A stretch of 64,000 nt of DNA, taken from contig BEXV01000027.1 of the NCBI GenBank assembly GCA_003118195.1, positions 278,417-342,416 on the forward strand, in the 5' to 3' direction. The DNA comes from Hemicentrotus pulcherrimus (lineage: Eukaryota; Echinodermata; Echinoidea; Camarodonta; Strongylocentrotidae). This document shows, piece by piece, positions 13,801-26,992 of this stretch (within the stretch, counting starts at the first letter, position 1; the number at the start of each line of letters is the position of its first letter). The position numbers and the translations under genes were made by a program. The notes beneath the pieces were generated by a model, which was not told the origin of the DNA, made no database searches, and saw only the letters and a program-made list of their open reading frames with translations.

Positions 13801-15347
13801 CAATAATCAAACCAAACTTTCCACAACATATAAAATGAAAGATAATGCCGACATTTATAATGCATATTCACCAAATGTGGATGCTCAAGCCAACTACAAA
13901 AGAATACACGTCGGGAGCATACACTGCGATATATTCATGAGAACGTGCTCTTCATTAGTTGTGTTTTGAGCTTTCTCCTAAAGTACTTCGGACTTGGATA
14001 TCTCACAATCACCTTCAATCTCACAACATTTAATTTCAAAGGCTTCAGGGGGAGAGAAAGGGCAGATGCTGTATAGAAAGTAGATTATGTTTTAAGTGAT
14101 ACTTTGATCACATGATGAGTTAGTTAACCATTATTACGGGGAATCTAAAATGGGGATTGAATTAAAACAAAGAGGAAATCATGTGCATCCGTCATGCTTG
14201 GCTTAATACACTAGGGTAAGGTTTCATCAGGAAACTGTGACTTATCCGATTGTTTCCTTCACAACAAGCTCATCTTGAATTCAGCTGATGTAAGATTCCT
14301 AATCGAAGTGACATTGGTGGGCTGGTCGAAAGGGGATTCAGTCACCTCCAAGACTTGTTTTGAATCCCATTTCCAATGTCTCCCATCAATATGGTGGTTT
14401 AACTTTTTTTTTCCCCGTTCGATATTGGAATATTGCTTTAGGACAGAGCTGTCAGAGGGAAGGAGATGCTGATTTTCATATCATTTTTTTTCTCCTTCAA
14501 TGATATTCAAATTGACGTAGTGTTTTTTCCAGATATCAAAGCTAAGACCGAAGAGGGTGTTGGTTTCCCTTCTTATTTTCGTTCCCTCAAATTCATGTTT
14601 AATCGTTCTATAACTTTATCCCTGTCAGATCGAAAGGAACTGGATCGATTTTATTCGTTTGCGAAGGCTAGGACTAGAAGTGGAATGGGATATATTTAAC
14701 AAAATTCACTGAATCACTTTACCAAAATGACTTTCCAGAGCTCTGTAGGTACATATACTTACTTCCCGCCGTCATATTTAGAAACTTCGGGAAAAATTAA
14801 AAGCAGGCGACATATTTCCATGAGCAATTCCTATGTAGGGGATATAAAAATTACAACCTTATGGAGATAGTCTACAAAATTAAATGTATGAAAATGATGA
14901 TGTTGAGTTGATACATATTTCACCACACCCCTTATCAATTCAAATCCGGAATCAAGCACTTTTTGTTCGTTTGGGTCTCACTCGTCGCCTGGCATCTCCC
15001 TTTCCCGCCGTCGCATGACATCAGAAAGGAAAGAAAATGAATTGCAGCAGACGGCATCGTCACCAACCAGACTCATAGCTGGTGATTCACAGTGCAAACA
15101 ACCCCACTCCCTTTCCCTTCCCGCCCCGTGTCTTCTCGTGCCAAGAGAGTGTCAATGGAGCCCACGTTCTTCGACATCATCATCTTTCAGGCACAACTAC
15201 GACCCGGGACAACGAGCGGGAAAACTTCTTCGGGATTATAGGTTTCCAAACTGAAATTTAGCGGGAATGAACGTGAGCATCAACAGGGGTTGAATACTTT
15301 GTCCTATCTCCCTCCCAAACGTCTTTTTCTATGTGTTCTTCGTGGTA

Positions 15348-15587
15348 GGCCTAATGGATGGGGACGGCAGTTTACTGTATTCTCGCGGGAATCCCGATGT
15401 AAACCCGATAGAGGACGTGATAATACGAGATATAAAAGTCGAAATGCCATCACATTCCAATCATGATGCTGGACCCAATGCACCCAGTACTTCCGATTTA
15501 TTCATGTTAATGAACAAGAAAGAATTTCCTTTTCAGCTACTGTACGAAATATTAGGTAGAAGGAATCGCTACGAACGACCTCAATAG
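15348..15587 (+). CDS. Possible exon of an unrecognised plus-strand gene
   Basis: A pyrimidine-rich stretch followed by TTCGTGGTAG at about 15347 could be a splice acceptor. The frame that follows is open to a TAG at 15585 and contains an ATG at 15353. The peptide starts MDGDGSLLYSRGNPDVNPIE, includes the SUMO-type motif IKVE, and ends FQLLYEILGRRNRYERPQ. It is less low-complexity and less hydrophobically biased than the chance frames nearby, and the local GC content is higher. I do not recognise a family. It lies inside TMEM26 intron 1 on the opposite strand. It could equally be a chance frame in a GC-richer regulatory patch; no partner exon was identified. Confidence 0.22.
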   Translation, partial: GLMDGDGSLLYSRGNPDVNPIEDVIIRDIKVEMPSHSNHDAGPNAPSTSDLFMLMNKKEFPFQLLYEILGRRNRYERPQ

Positions 15588-16659
15588 CGTGTTTGAAATT
15601 TACTGTTTAAAATGAGAAATAATGTTGATTTATAACTTGTGCAGCGTACATAGAAAATACAGCAAAAGAAACAGATACAATGTACAAGAAATTTAAGTGG
15701 CAACTTTGAGAATCTGCGTTTAATTATTTTAAAGTTTTCACTTTACCTCAAGATTCCGTCATCGAGGCAGGCCTGCAAATATCAAAATATAGCCTAAGGT
15801 CTATCTGTAATTAAATAAAACGGCCTAAATCTTACGGGATTTCAAAATATCTAAAGAAGACCAAATGTCACTACTTCCAACTGCAGGGGGCGTCGATCTA
15901 GGGATGGGGGCCAGGCAGTCGCCGGGAGGGGAGCAATCGTCCCCAATCATTTCATTATCTGTATATGGCATGAATCACTTTATAAGAAATAATGTATTTA
16001 CTCCCCCATTCCTATCCTGAAGATGAATCGACGCCCCTTCCCTAGCGTCTGTTTCAGGTCACATGCTTTTTGTTGTTGTTGCAACATCCCCCAAATTTAT
16101 GATTGCATCACGAACTTTTGCTTTCCCAAATCCCTCCCTTCCCCTCATTATACACCCTAACTCTCGGTTGCAGAATTATGTTTCTCAGCCTAACACATAT
16201 CGCCACTAGTTGCTAATCCTTTTCGTTATTATTCGGAAATAAACTAATTACATGCGATAAAATTTGTAACTAAACCTTTTCTGGGTCTCTTATCCCTCGA
16301 AACTTGATAAGCAAGATCAAGTTCATGTCCAGTGAGAATAATCTACTAAATAAATGTGAGGGAGGAAAATAAACAAAAACAGTTTTCTACATTGAGTATT
16401 ATTTCTCTTCATCAGGCGTCAGTAATCAATCAAGCATGTTTGCAATAACTGGTAACTATTGAAATCATTAATATGACAGCCGTTGAAAACGAAAGAAATA
16501 TATTAAATAAGAAACGAATCTTCATCCTTTTCGTGCGTTTTGTCTGTCTCCTTTGCAGAATCATCCTTTTTATTTCCTTTCCCTAAAAAGCTGTCGTCAA
16601 AAGATTTAAAGTTTAATTTCATTTTGTAACCCATACGTTCTCTTTCACATTTTACCCTC

Positions 16660-16702
16660 TCCCCCACCCCCCCCCTCTCTCTCTCTCTCTCCCTCTCTCC
16701 CC
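16660..16702 (+). repeat. Pyrimidine-rich (CT)n/(C)n tract
   Basis: C-rich run followed by CT dinucleotides. Confidence 0.9.
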
Positions 16703-17479
16703 ATATTTTCCTTTAATTTGTATTAGTGACAATTAAACTTGCTATATTTAATGTTGTTATTTTGTTAACACTCATTGTAATCATTTCCTTTAGTCGGAAA
16801 ATGTGTTTAGAAATGACATTCTAGTACCGTAATAACCATTCAAAAGTACAAGGGAACTCTTGCTTCGACCCTCAACTTTTCCTTGTTTATATCATGGACC
16901 CTAGGGTCCATGTTTATATGATAAGGATGTGTCGAGGCAGATATGAAACATAACGAGTAAAAATAATAAACAATGGCTACCGGGAATCAAGTAACGGGTG
17001 TATATGGTGGGATACAGGAACAAAAAATAACTCCTGTTCCTACTTCTGAATGTCAGTGTCATGACTTTCCTTCGTTTATTTTACGATCCTGCTATCACGT
17101 TTTCTTGTTTTCAGAAACTTGACACCAGTAAATGTAAATCTTTTGATTTAGGGGGTTAATAATGTATTATCGCATTTTCAAAAACCTATAACGCCCTTGA
17201 TAAAGTAAAGGGGAAGGGAGGCAAAACGTGTAACAAGATCTTCATATATCTCTTTGTATATGCCTTTGGAACTGTTCTCAATTAACAAATTTTGTAAAGA
17301 CTAGTGTCTTCGCTGCAAATTCATTTTCGATTCGTTAAGTTCACTTTCTCTTGGGTGATGCAAATAGATGGTGTGGAATGTTAGCTAATTATTGAAGCAT
17401 GCATGGTAGCATATTATTAAAGCTTTCAATGAACAGCTGAGTATATTCGTTTACATATTGACTGTGGTGGTGGTTATTT

Positions 17480-17640
17480 TACCTGACCGCTAAGAAAGCA
17501 TGCTTGTAAGTAAGCCACCAGACGACCGACGGCTTTAGGGCCTCTCCGAGGGGCACTAGCGCATCGGCTTGGTTTCGAAACCGGGTCACCGGATCACGAG
17601 ACCACTGCTCTACCGACTGACGCCTCTTCCTCACGGAGTA
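17480..17640 (-). mobile_element. tRNA-derived SINE head
   Basis: The minus strand carries an A-box-like segment GGCGTCAGTCGGTAGAGCAG (around 17607-17626) and, about 35 bases on, a B-box-like GGTTTCGAAACC (17571-17582), the spacing of an internal RNA polymerase III promoter. The D-arm-like GTCGGTAGAGCAGTGG and TPsiC-arm-like ACCCGGTTTCGAAACC are tRNA-like, but no good 7-bp acceptor stem closes it, so it is not a working tRNA gene. The unit continues past the tRNA-like part toward 17480 with unrelated sequence, as SINEs do. The 3' boundary is uncertain. Confidence 0.65.
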
Positions 17641-19279
17641 AATGCAATATATACATTTCAGATTATCAACATAATCATTTATATGACTAATTATAAAATA
17701 AACTAATGTGTGTGCATGTGTAGGATATAATCTAAATCAATGTAGTTAATTTCAAAAATTACCCCCGAAAATAGTATCATAGCAAGGAATATATACCATC
17801 CAGGTAGCATTTTATCCGATCGAATTGGATGAACTTTACACAGGTCTGATAGACAAAGGAGCAGGAAGTCATCCTACTGTGTAATTGTGGCGATCACCAT
17901 GGCAACCAAGTCAACTTGTGGGTAGCGAGACTGAAGGATTCTAGAAGGACTGTCATTACTTTGTTATTAGACCTCGCTCACATAGTTTTTATAGAAGCAA
18001 GTCGAATTTGAAAATGAAGATAAGCTTGCAAGAGATGAACCTAATCTAATCTCGTGAATACCTAGAGAGTTACATACCATTTTAATTTCTTATAGAGCAC
18101 AACATCCTTACCTGTTTATAAGGGCCCCAACGCAAGAGCACATAAATCTGAATAATTCTTCTTGATCAGGTTATTACCTAAAAAACGCAAGTATTCCTTA
18201 TACAATCGACAATAACCACCCCAAACCCCTCTGAAGAAAAGAAAAAAAAAGTTCATAATTTCACCACAGGATAACCTATCACTTTCGATTGAGGGAGAGA
18301 TAACCCGAGACCCTATCAAATTTTCGACAAATAAGGATATGTTGCTGAGCTGGAGGCCGGCCTAAAGAGGCCTAATGATCCAGACACTGGGTAGGAAGCA
18401 AGGGAAGGGTGGTCCAGGTCTTGACGCTGAGCCTTGAAAGATCCAGGACTATAAACATCCCCTATTCGCCGAACTTTTCCCCGAGGACTCGATGATATGA
18501 GGTTACCGGTATGAAGTCCATGGTATAAGCGGCATTGATGACCTCCTTTCACACTGATGTTACTAAAATTAAAAGAACTGCTCTAAAAAATATGTCAGAA
18601 GTCATTTTAGTCTTGGAATTCACCACTAAAAACTCTGTTGAATGCTACAGTTCGAGATTACAAAAAACAAATAGAATCGGTCTAAAGAATAATAATGACA
18701 ATAAAAGGTATATCGTCTCAAAATTCGGATAAATGCTGACGTATTTTTTTACATAACTTTCCATTTTGGATCACTTCCAAAATAATCCTACTAATGTCGG
18801 ACACGATGTAACTTGTAAAATGTATCATGATTCCTACGTCACTACCAATTTCACTGGGATTATATCATTAACACCAAAGATATAGGGAACAGTTTGTCTT
18901 CTTGTTCAAACGTGTTTCACCAAGTTTAGTCTTCTACCGTATCTTCAAGAATACCAAAACGACTAGTTAATTCGTAATAGACTAGAAAAGTGGGAAGGAA
19001 ACTTTATTTATCAGAGTATTTAACACAGGGAGTCCCATCGGGCGTAAAAGTGGCCATTGAACTTGAGCATTCATCCCAATCTTTAGCAAATGTGACTACA
19101 GTGGCGTAGCAAGGGTCCATCCTGAGTGGGTATCGTCATCATAAGAGGGGGTGGGGGGCAATCTTACTTGGTCGAGGAAATGTAAATTGACAAGTTTATT
19201 GGTTGAGGTATAATTAGGGTAAGGGAGGGTGTCGTTTCATCCTCTATGTACGTTCCTCCTCACCGTCTCTACCCCATTA

Positions 19280-19469
19280 CAGTCAAACCTGCTTTAGTGA
19301 CCACCTGTCTACAAAGACCACCTGTCTACAAAGGCCACATTTGTTGTTTCCCTTGAAAATGGTTTCTCATTGAATCATGTACCAAAAGAACCTGTCTACA
19401 AAGACCACCTGTCTGCAAAGGCCACTTTTTGTGTTTCCCTTGGGTGGTCGCTATAGACAGGTTTGACTG
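19280..19469. mobile_element. 190-bp MITE with TA target-site duplication (Tc1/mariner/pogo type)
   Basis: The element begins CAGTCAAACCTGCTTTAGTG and ends CGCTATAGACAGGTTTGACTG, so the termini are inverted repeats of about 27 bp with a few mismatches. TA dinucleotides lie immediately outside both ends (19278-19279 and 19470-19471), as expected for Tc1/mariner/pogo insertion. The interior contains an imperfect direct duplication (offset about 87 bp) of a block with CCTGTCTACAAAGACCACCT and GTTTCCCTTG. There is no transposase. Confidence 0.85.
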
Positions 19470-22400
19470 TATTTCCTTTCTCTCCTCTTTTCCGCCATTC
19501 GATTGGGGGGGGGGGGCACGTATCCCTGTGCCTCCGATAGGTACGTCACCGACAGAGAAGATGACCCAGACAATCCAATCTCTTGACACCTGATATCACA
19601 AGTTCGAGATCAATAGGGGGCAAAGCCCTCTAACTTATTTAAGAAGTCATTACTCAATAAACACATATTGCCCAGTGGGGGACCCATGGGTGCAGGAATG
19701 GAAGGGTATCGACCATGAATGGTAACTGATCAGTAATAGGCACATTGGGTATGATACCCCCTAAGGAAGGCAGCATGTTTACCACTGGCAGTAATGTGGG
19801 CATGGCTTCCTTAGAGACAACATGAGGCGGAACATCAACAACTGCTGCAACAGTTGCGTTTTAAGAGACGTAAAAGCAGACGAATGGAATGGACCACTGC
19901 GGGTGCGTACACACATGACTTATAAGTACATCAAGGGATTGAATGTCCAAAATAGCAAGTACTGTAATGTAAGCTTAAAGTGAAAATATTTGCACTAGAT
20001 CTTTACGATGACAAGTCTAAGTATGTTTTTCATTTTTTACAGTTGTGCACAACAATTAACAATTCTGAGTGCGTTTATTCTGAGTTTAATCGAGCTTGAA
20101 TTGTCCATCATCTTGAAAAGGAAGGCATTTATGATACCTCCTGTAATAAAATACACTTGACTTATTCATCTGTCAGGGCTCAGTTTCGTACTCGCAAACT
20201 GGGAGCTAAACGGTATGGATGGGGATTTTTTTTATTATTTCAAAGACACATCTTATAGCAATTTGAAAATGACACATCTTATCTCATGATAAATGCGATT
20301 TTTCGTGAGCCCCCCTCCCCCCCTCTCCCGGAAAATCAGCAAGGCACATTTAGAAGTGACTAAATGGCGGTTCTAAATAGAAATCCTTGAAAGTGGGAAA
20401 ATTGAGATTGCAAAGTGTGGGCACTGTGGCACCCTTCTCATCTGTTCCGTCGCCAATGTTTTTGTTCATTTCGGGTAATCAGACCAAGTATTTTATTCTC
20501 AGCTGTATATTGTGCTTCCTCCGAACAAAACTCAGTCGCGACATGATCATATCGTCATAGACACGTTTACACTAGCGCAACTAATCGACTCTAAATATAG
20601 AAGTAACAGTGGGAATGGGACTTAGAGCAGTGTTAATGAAAGAATTAGTGCCCACGCGTCTGTTGCAAAAGTATATGTACTCAACTGTTCGTCAGCTGGT
20701 CCCAATATGTGTCACTTAAAAGTACCTTCCTTTTTATCGTTAATTAAAAATAAATGAAGTGTTTACATTTATTCTAACGACGTCCTTCCTATTTTGACAA
20801 CATAACTGCTATGGAGAATTAAACAATTGAATTAAGCAGTTTCATTATAAACGCTTGTATTTAGAAGATCCACTTGTAACAACGTCTTATTGCAAAAAGT
20901 ACACCGACTCGACAGTTGAGATGAAAGAAATTAGCAAGCTAGCAATACAATTTAATCAGAGAACTTTGTTATGATCACATAATATTACACAAAAGAATGT
21001 CCTAAATCTAGACTACAAATTTCTCTAAATCACAATTTGCTTTCATATTTGTATCACAGCATTAAATCACATCATAAACAGTTATGAGACCGAATGTCAA
21101 TGATTTTGTCTTAATAAAATTTCTGTTCCACTTTTTTGATTTTGCTGCTTTTAACACCACCTACCGAACTTATATATTTCTTATCATACTTACTTCTTAT
21201 AAACCCCTAAACGGGTGGGCCAATACCGGTGTTCCTGTTACACGCTAAGCGTAACATTTTCCTTATCATTAAGTTCTTAGGTACCTAGATGATTATCGTT
21301 TTTACTCGACTCTCACCGACACCTTGATCCCCAATTTTCGTTAAATTCCCACTCATGAGTTCCGCCTGCGTATGAGAGATATCTCTCTCATATGTATTGA
21401 CATTACTGTAGTGAGAAATGTGATATGTGACATTTTATCCAAAACACCACTTAACTCAATCGCTATGCAATGTTACAATCAAATCAAGTTAGAAATAACA
21501 CTGGAAAATACGATTGGCACAATGCAGAATAACATTTTGCAACATTGTTAAAGCTGTTGACAGACTGAGGAAATTGGCAAGCAAAGCGACTGTCGTGCTC
21601 AGGTAGATTTACGAGAAAAAATTGCATTTAAAAAAATTGTCATTAGACAGAAATTACAGGATCATTGCTTTGATAAAGATGCGACTTCAAGATCAAAAAC
21701 TCATCTTAATCATATTTTCTGACAGCTATTTTTCCTTATTTCCTGTACGTCTATCACATCGACATATCTGCTGGTTCTTGATTGTCAATCAGGATTTTCT
21801 TCAAGAGCCTCATTCAAGAATTAACGTCAGATTTCCCCATCGCATTCCGTACCTCTCGGGTTTAACCCATAAACGCACTGAAGAACTTCTTCCGACTTGT
21901 AATGCCCTACGTTTGAGATCTGAATGGGACGATAGGGGTTAAGGCAATGATCAGAGCGGAGCATGATAATCCCATCAACCATATCTGAGTCTGGCATGCC
22001 ATGAGAGATTTAAGATCGAGACACGAGGCTTTAGAATCACCATGTATAAAATGATGGGAAAAAATGAATGATCAAGAAAATTTACTTCAGAATGTCAGAC
22101 TAGACGACGGTCAAAATCTTCCTAAGATAATAATTACCATAATGTCAATTATAAATTTAATTTCAATGTCAGTCCATTTTTAGAAAATCTCAGATTAACG
22201 ATTTGATCTATCTTGTCAATTATTCAGGACATTGCTTTCAAAATGTCACAATATTCTGTCAATCCAAGTATTGACCCTACTTGTCCATGATTTAAGTAAA
22301 GCAGTATTCTGCATATATGTCTCTTAATAACTTCATGCCTCGAGAAAAAAAATACACATTTGCCTCTTATCACATATATTAAGTGTTCGGCTAACTCAAA

Positions 22401-25400
22401 TTAGAAATAGATTTACTGCTTGATAAAATATTTTTCCGGTACAGTGAGTTATATTCCTTTGATGTTCATAGCGAACTTAAGTTTTGTAAATATTTAAACA
22501 TATCGATACAAAATATGTACCGAATATGTAACCCATCCCTTCTCCGGTTTCTTAATTTGAATTTCACTTTGACAGATTGAATGGATTTAAAAAGATCGGA
22601 GGGATTTAATAAGAGCATCAGGGTGGAGTTTCTTTCTACCACCGTTAGCTTTCGGCTTTATGAGTAGTCTGAAATCAAAAGATTAAAAACAGGAGTGCTT
22701 ACAGTTCATGAATCAGACACATGATTATTCTGTTCAGATTGCAATGTTGATGTATGAAACTCTTGGTTATAGCATGGCACTTAACGGAAAGCCTTTTGCA
22801 TGGGATTTTATGTTGAAGCGTAAATGAGTTTTTCTTAATTATTTTTCTTAATTAAAGGATCCAGAGAAAAAAATCAACGAAAAAATTCAATATACATTTT
22901 CAATTATACTGAAATTGTAAATGGTCATATACTGCATTTTACCAAGCGAATACTAAATACTTGAATGGAAACTCGTAGAGCCAAAATGTCTGTTGCAATT
23001 ACAGTCAGCTCAGTATGTGTCAAATCACTTGGATGAAAATAAAACGTTTTTACGACTCGTTTATTATACTGTTTACGGAAAATGTGATTCATTGTGCTTC
23101 TATACACTTAGACCAAACGGATACATTATGATAGACGAGTTTCGATGGATTAGTCTACTGAAACATCAACAGTGACTAGTTAAACATATAAAGCATGGCA
23201 GAAGGCTTCAACAGTGGTTAATCGTTAGAAATAATGTTTGTTTCTTGTGTCATGGTGTATTAATAATTATCCTTCTAAACTCTGGTAGGTGTGCGTCATG
23301 ACATAATTGTGTATTCTTCTTGAGATTCTTATCAGTAAAAGTGATTGCACTTTGTGTAAGGTCTTCGTTTTTTACCTTCAATTCAAGTAAATAAAAGTTG
23401 TCTCTTAGAAAAATAAAAAAATGTAGTTGTGACCGATTGACCCACTTCTTTACCTTGAACATATTCATCTTGGTGTGTTTTATCATTTTTTTACCGAATC
23501 ATTCTTAGCGCAAGTTTTCTTTTAACAGGATATATTACGGCAAAGTAAATAATATCGTCGCAATGAATCACATCATACAGATCATTAGAAACATTAGAAT
23601 AACATGAATTGACGAGCATACTTCCAATATCACCCTCAAGAGTAATGAATAATGTACCATTATTAAAAGCTATTACTTTCAATACCCACAGTAAAAGCAT
23701 TGTTAACACCTCTTTTACACCGACACTTGGATGATACATTTTCCCTCAAGAAATGGTTTCTTAGTTTCACTTTAGCACCTCTTCCCTCAGATTCTTATCG
23801 GATGACATCTTTATCAGCCTCCAAGAAGTTTCACACCTTCCACCTCTTGAGTCCCCTTAAAGTACAACAAACGAGGAGGGCTCCTCTCGATCGAATGCCA
23901 TCGTTCTTTCTGTATTGATTCACAGGCGATGATGAAATAAATTAGTATCAGGTTACCCTATACCACATAAACCCTTTTTGCTGTAAGTCTGTATTTTTTT
24001 TTGTATTGCCCTGTTCTTTAACCCACTGGTGACGAATCATTCGACTCATGAAAATATAGACATGATAGAAATCTAGCAGAATTTGGGGATTTACAGTAAC
24101 AATTGGTGCTTCATGCTACAAGACAATCATGTAGACAATTTTTAAGGGGAATATTTTTCTTAGTCATTGCTTTTTTCTCTCTGGTAAATTATCTACTTGA
24201 CATCGTATGGATTTTCAAAATGACGGTCGAACTCCAAAAGGAGCATAACGTACTGTACTCCTGCATTACATGACTAATTTATATCGTCTTAGCAACTTCC
24301 AGGTGTCTTTTCTTTTCTCTATCAACAGGAACAACAACTGTTGGAAAGGCAATAATTATATTATATTTAGGACACAATGACTTTTAAACATCATATATGT
24401 CATATATCAATTTTTCAATCACCAGCTCATTTCTATCTCTCCTACATGCCCCAAGCCCAGGTCACAAACAGAGTGGGACTCAAAGACGAACTTAATGGAA
24501 TTCGCCTGTACTTTTCTGAATCATACTTAATATGACCAAGGCCAAGATAGAGGACGATATAGGAGGCGATGTCTGGCCCCAAGAACAACAACCTCGTGTT
24601 ACTGTTGTAACGTGATTCTACATCTCAATAGTCGAAGTTCAGAAGTTCTGTCTGTTCCTTCTTTCATCAAATTTACACCTCTCTCTCTGTCTGTTTCCAG
24701 AAAAAACAAACGCAAAGTGAAAGACTTGGTAAATATATGATATCTATGTGCAATCAATGGACCTCAGTATCTGGCCACAAAATAAGTTTGCATCACTTGG
24801 TATTCAGAAAGGATAATTCACTTCGTGAAAATGTGGTAAAACAAAATGAAGAAATGGCTGGAGCGCACCTCATAATGTCTTATGTCATAATAGTTTAAAC
24901 AAAACAAAAAAACAATTTTTGAAGGTAAAATAATAATTCACAACTGTAATATTAACAATACATCCTGCATCATTCTGCTAGCTTGCTCAAAGACACATGA
25001 TACACTCATCAATTACACTTTACATCGCGATACTTTGAGGTACTGATTTATCATTGTTTCTTGCAGGGGACTTGACACCTCTGCGTCTGTTCTCTGATGA
25101 AAATCTTCTTCTTTAATCTCGAAGACTTTAATCAGAATCTTATGTTTTCCATGTGAGTCATAGGCGATGAACAATGACGAGATTTTGAGGTGTGTATCCC
25201 CATCTCTCATCAAGTGCTATGAAGCCGTCATAATGGCATACACCAGGGACGCCTTGGTGAAATTGAGGCATTATGATTCGTGACAGGGATGTAGGTCCCC
25301 TTCCATACATCCACCTCCAGAGCACCCACCCTGGATAACTCAGGTTTGACTCAAAGTTCACTAAGTTTGACAGGCCGATCACAATACCCCTAATCAATCG

Positions 25401-26792
25401 GCAGGCGAGCGAAACTGAAACGCTAATCAAAATGATAACAGTTTGGAGATGAAACTGTATTAATACTGATCTATGATGAGATGTGTCACAAACCCTCTTC
25501 CTTAATTTAACATTTTTCAAAAGCGAATGTTCAAACGATTTTTTTATAAATTAATAATACGATCCAAGTAGATACAAATACATGTAAGTTGCTTGGTTTA
25601 ATAGCAAAGAATCTCCTGGTTGAAGATCATTAGTGAACTTTCTCGGTTTTAAGCCAAATGCAGTTTACGCAATGCACTCAAGTTATGCCAGCTGAAATTG
25701 CAGTCATATCAAATTATTTATATCGTTAATTAATGGTCACTAAAGATAAATATCTATATAAATTAGAACCCCTTGTAAGTGGATTCGTGCTTTTATACAA
25801 TATTGTAAGTCGTTTCCCCTGTATGTGACATTTCCTACTGTTATGTAGATCTTCATGATGGTATGTGCCAAAATCTTAGTGACTCCCATCCTTCTCGCAG
25901 TTCCATTTTTTCCTCTTGTGTACAGAGTGGCAAACTTTAAGATTAATGACAAGCTAAAAGATGTCGTACCTGGACATGGGGTTTCAATTCTTACCAGATG
26001 AGTGAAATATTACAGACATACTCATATTCGTTTAGACATTGAACTACGGAATTAAGCAATTGATAAATCGACTGGACATTATACATGTATTGGATTATTA
26101 TAAGTAGTAGGCGAAGAGCACTGTGAACGGTTATGATCCAATGTATTCTGTGTTACAGACTGTTTGATGAAGGAATCTGTAATATACTTCAATAGTTATT
26201 TCGGACATTCAGATAACCATCGTCATGATAATATATATATCAATGTAAAAAGAAAGAGCAATTGCACTTTGTAGAGTTAGAAGCTAGGGATGTCACTACA
26301 TCAGACCATAGACCTACCACCATGATCAGACTTAGTTAAGCTTGAATAGTTAAGTTTCATTCAGCTTCAAACACACAAATTACATACAAACTCAATGTAT
26401 TAGATGCAAAAACGATGACAAGATGTTTCATGATAAAACGTTAAATAGATATCGCACATTATGCGTGTTTATACAAAGACCTTGTTTTTGTAGAAGTGCT
26501 TAAAAATCGTGTTCCAATCTGTGTCTTAGAAAATGAAAGAATCAGAGTATTTGATCTTGCAAAAGACACGGCGGGGTAAGAGGGGAAAAGAATAGCAAGG
26601 AAAGTGGAAATAAGAGGGAAAGCTACAACTTGAAAGAGAGAGAGAGTGAGAGAGAGAGATGGGCAGAGCAGAGTAAGAAAGAGATAGAGGGAACACATTT
26701 ACTAAAAATATATATTTAAAGAAAAACAAAACCCAAATAAGTCCATGTCATCTACCATTAAAGACAGGATAAAACGAAACCATGCAACTTAC

Positions 26793-26992
26793 CATTTCCA
26801 CTCTGTCCCTCGTTTCATACTCAATGTGATGAAAGCTTCCAGCAACACCAGCAACTGAGCAAGTAATAATCCCCAATACCGCCAGTCGCCCGTTGCTGCA
26901 ACTACCCGCCACACGCACAACGCCGCATGGGCGCTGAGCAGCAGGCGAACAGTCACACCCTTTAAAATATGTCCCAGTCTCATCTTCATCAT
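26793..26992 (-). CDS. TMEM26-like: TMEM26-family membrane protein, exon 1
   Basis: First coding exon of 200 bp. The ATG at 26992-26990 follows an in-frame TGA two codons upstream, so the start is fixed if the exon is unspliced at its 5' end. A second ATG follows immediately. The exon ends AAATG before the donor GTAAGT, leaving TG of a Trp codon. The 66 residues start MMKMRLGHILKGVTVRLLLS, then AHAALCVWRV, DWRYWGLL and MKRGTEWK. Hydrophobic helices are apparent at about residues 13-32 and 39-58. The order (short Lys/Arg-rich N-terminus, helix with VWRV, RYW, second helix, KRG then KW) closely follows vertebrate TMEM26 as remembered. TMEM26 is a poorly characterised multi-pass membrane protein, known as a marker of beige fat cells in mammals; its biochemical role is unknown. 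Confidence 0.93.

Larger units (their letters stand above)
4616..26792 (-). other. TMEM26-like intron 1 (22.2 kb)
   Basis: Intron bounded by a canonical GTAAGT donor at 26792 and a TTGTTCAG acceptor at 4616. It contains two MITEs of family B (4787-5021, 9236-9537), a tRNA-derived SINE head (about 17480-17640), a TA-flanked MITE (19280-19469), several CT/GA microsatellites and one doubtful plus-strand exon at 15348-15587. Outside these I recognise nothing; most of it is AT-rich single-copy-looking DNA. Confidence 0.85.

Noticed and set aside
17560..17632. Functional tRNA gene
   Set aside because: A and B boxes are present but no proper acceptor stem pairs; it fits a SINE head better.
21622..21942. 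106-residue plus-strand frame
   Set aside because: No recognisable domain; the AT-rich start and lack of splice or promoter signals favour chance.
25158..25520. 120-residue minus-strand frame
   Set aside because: No family recognised, no splice partners, and its composition resembles neighbouring non-coding DNA.
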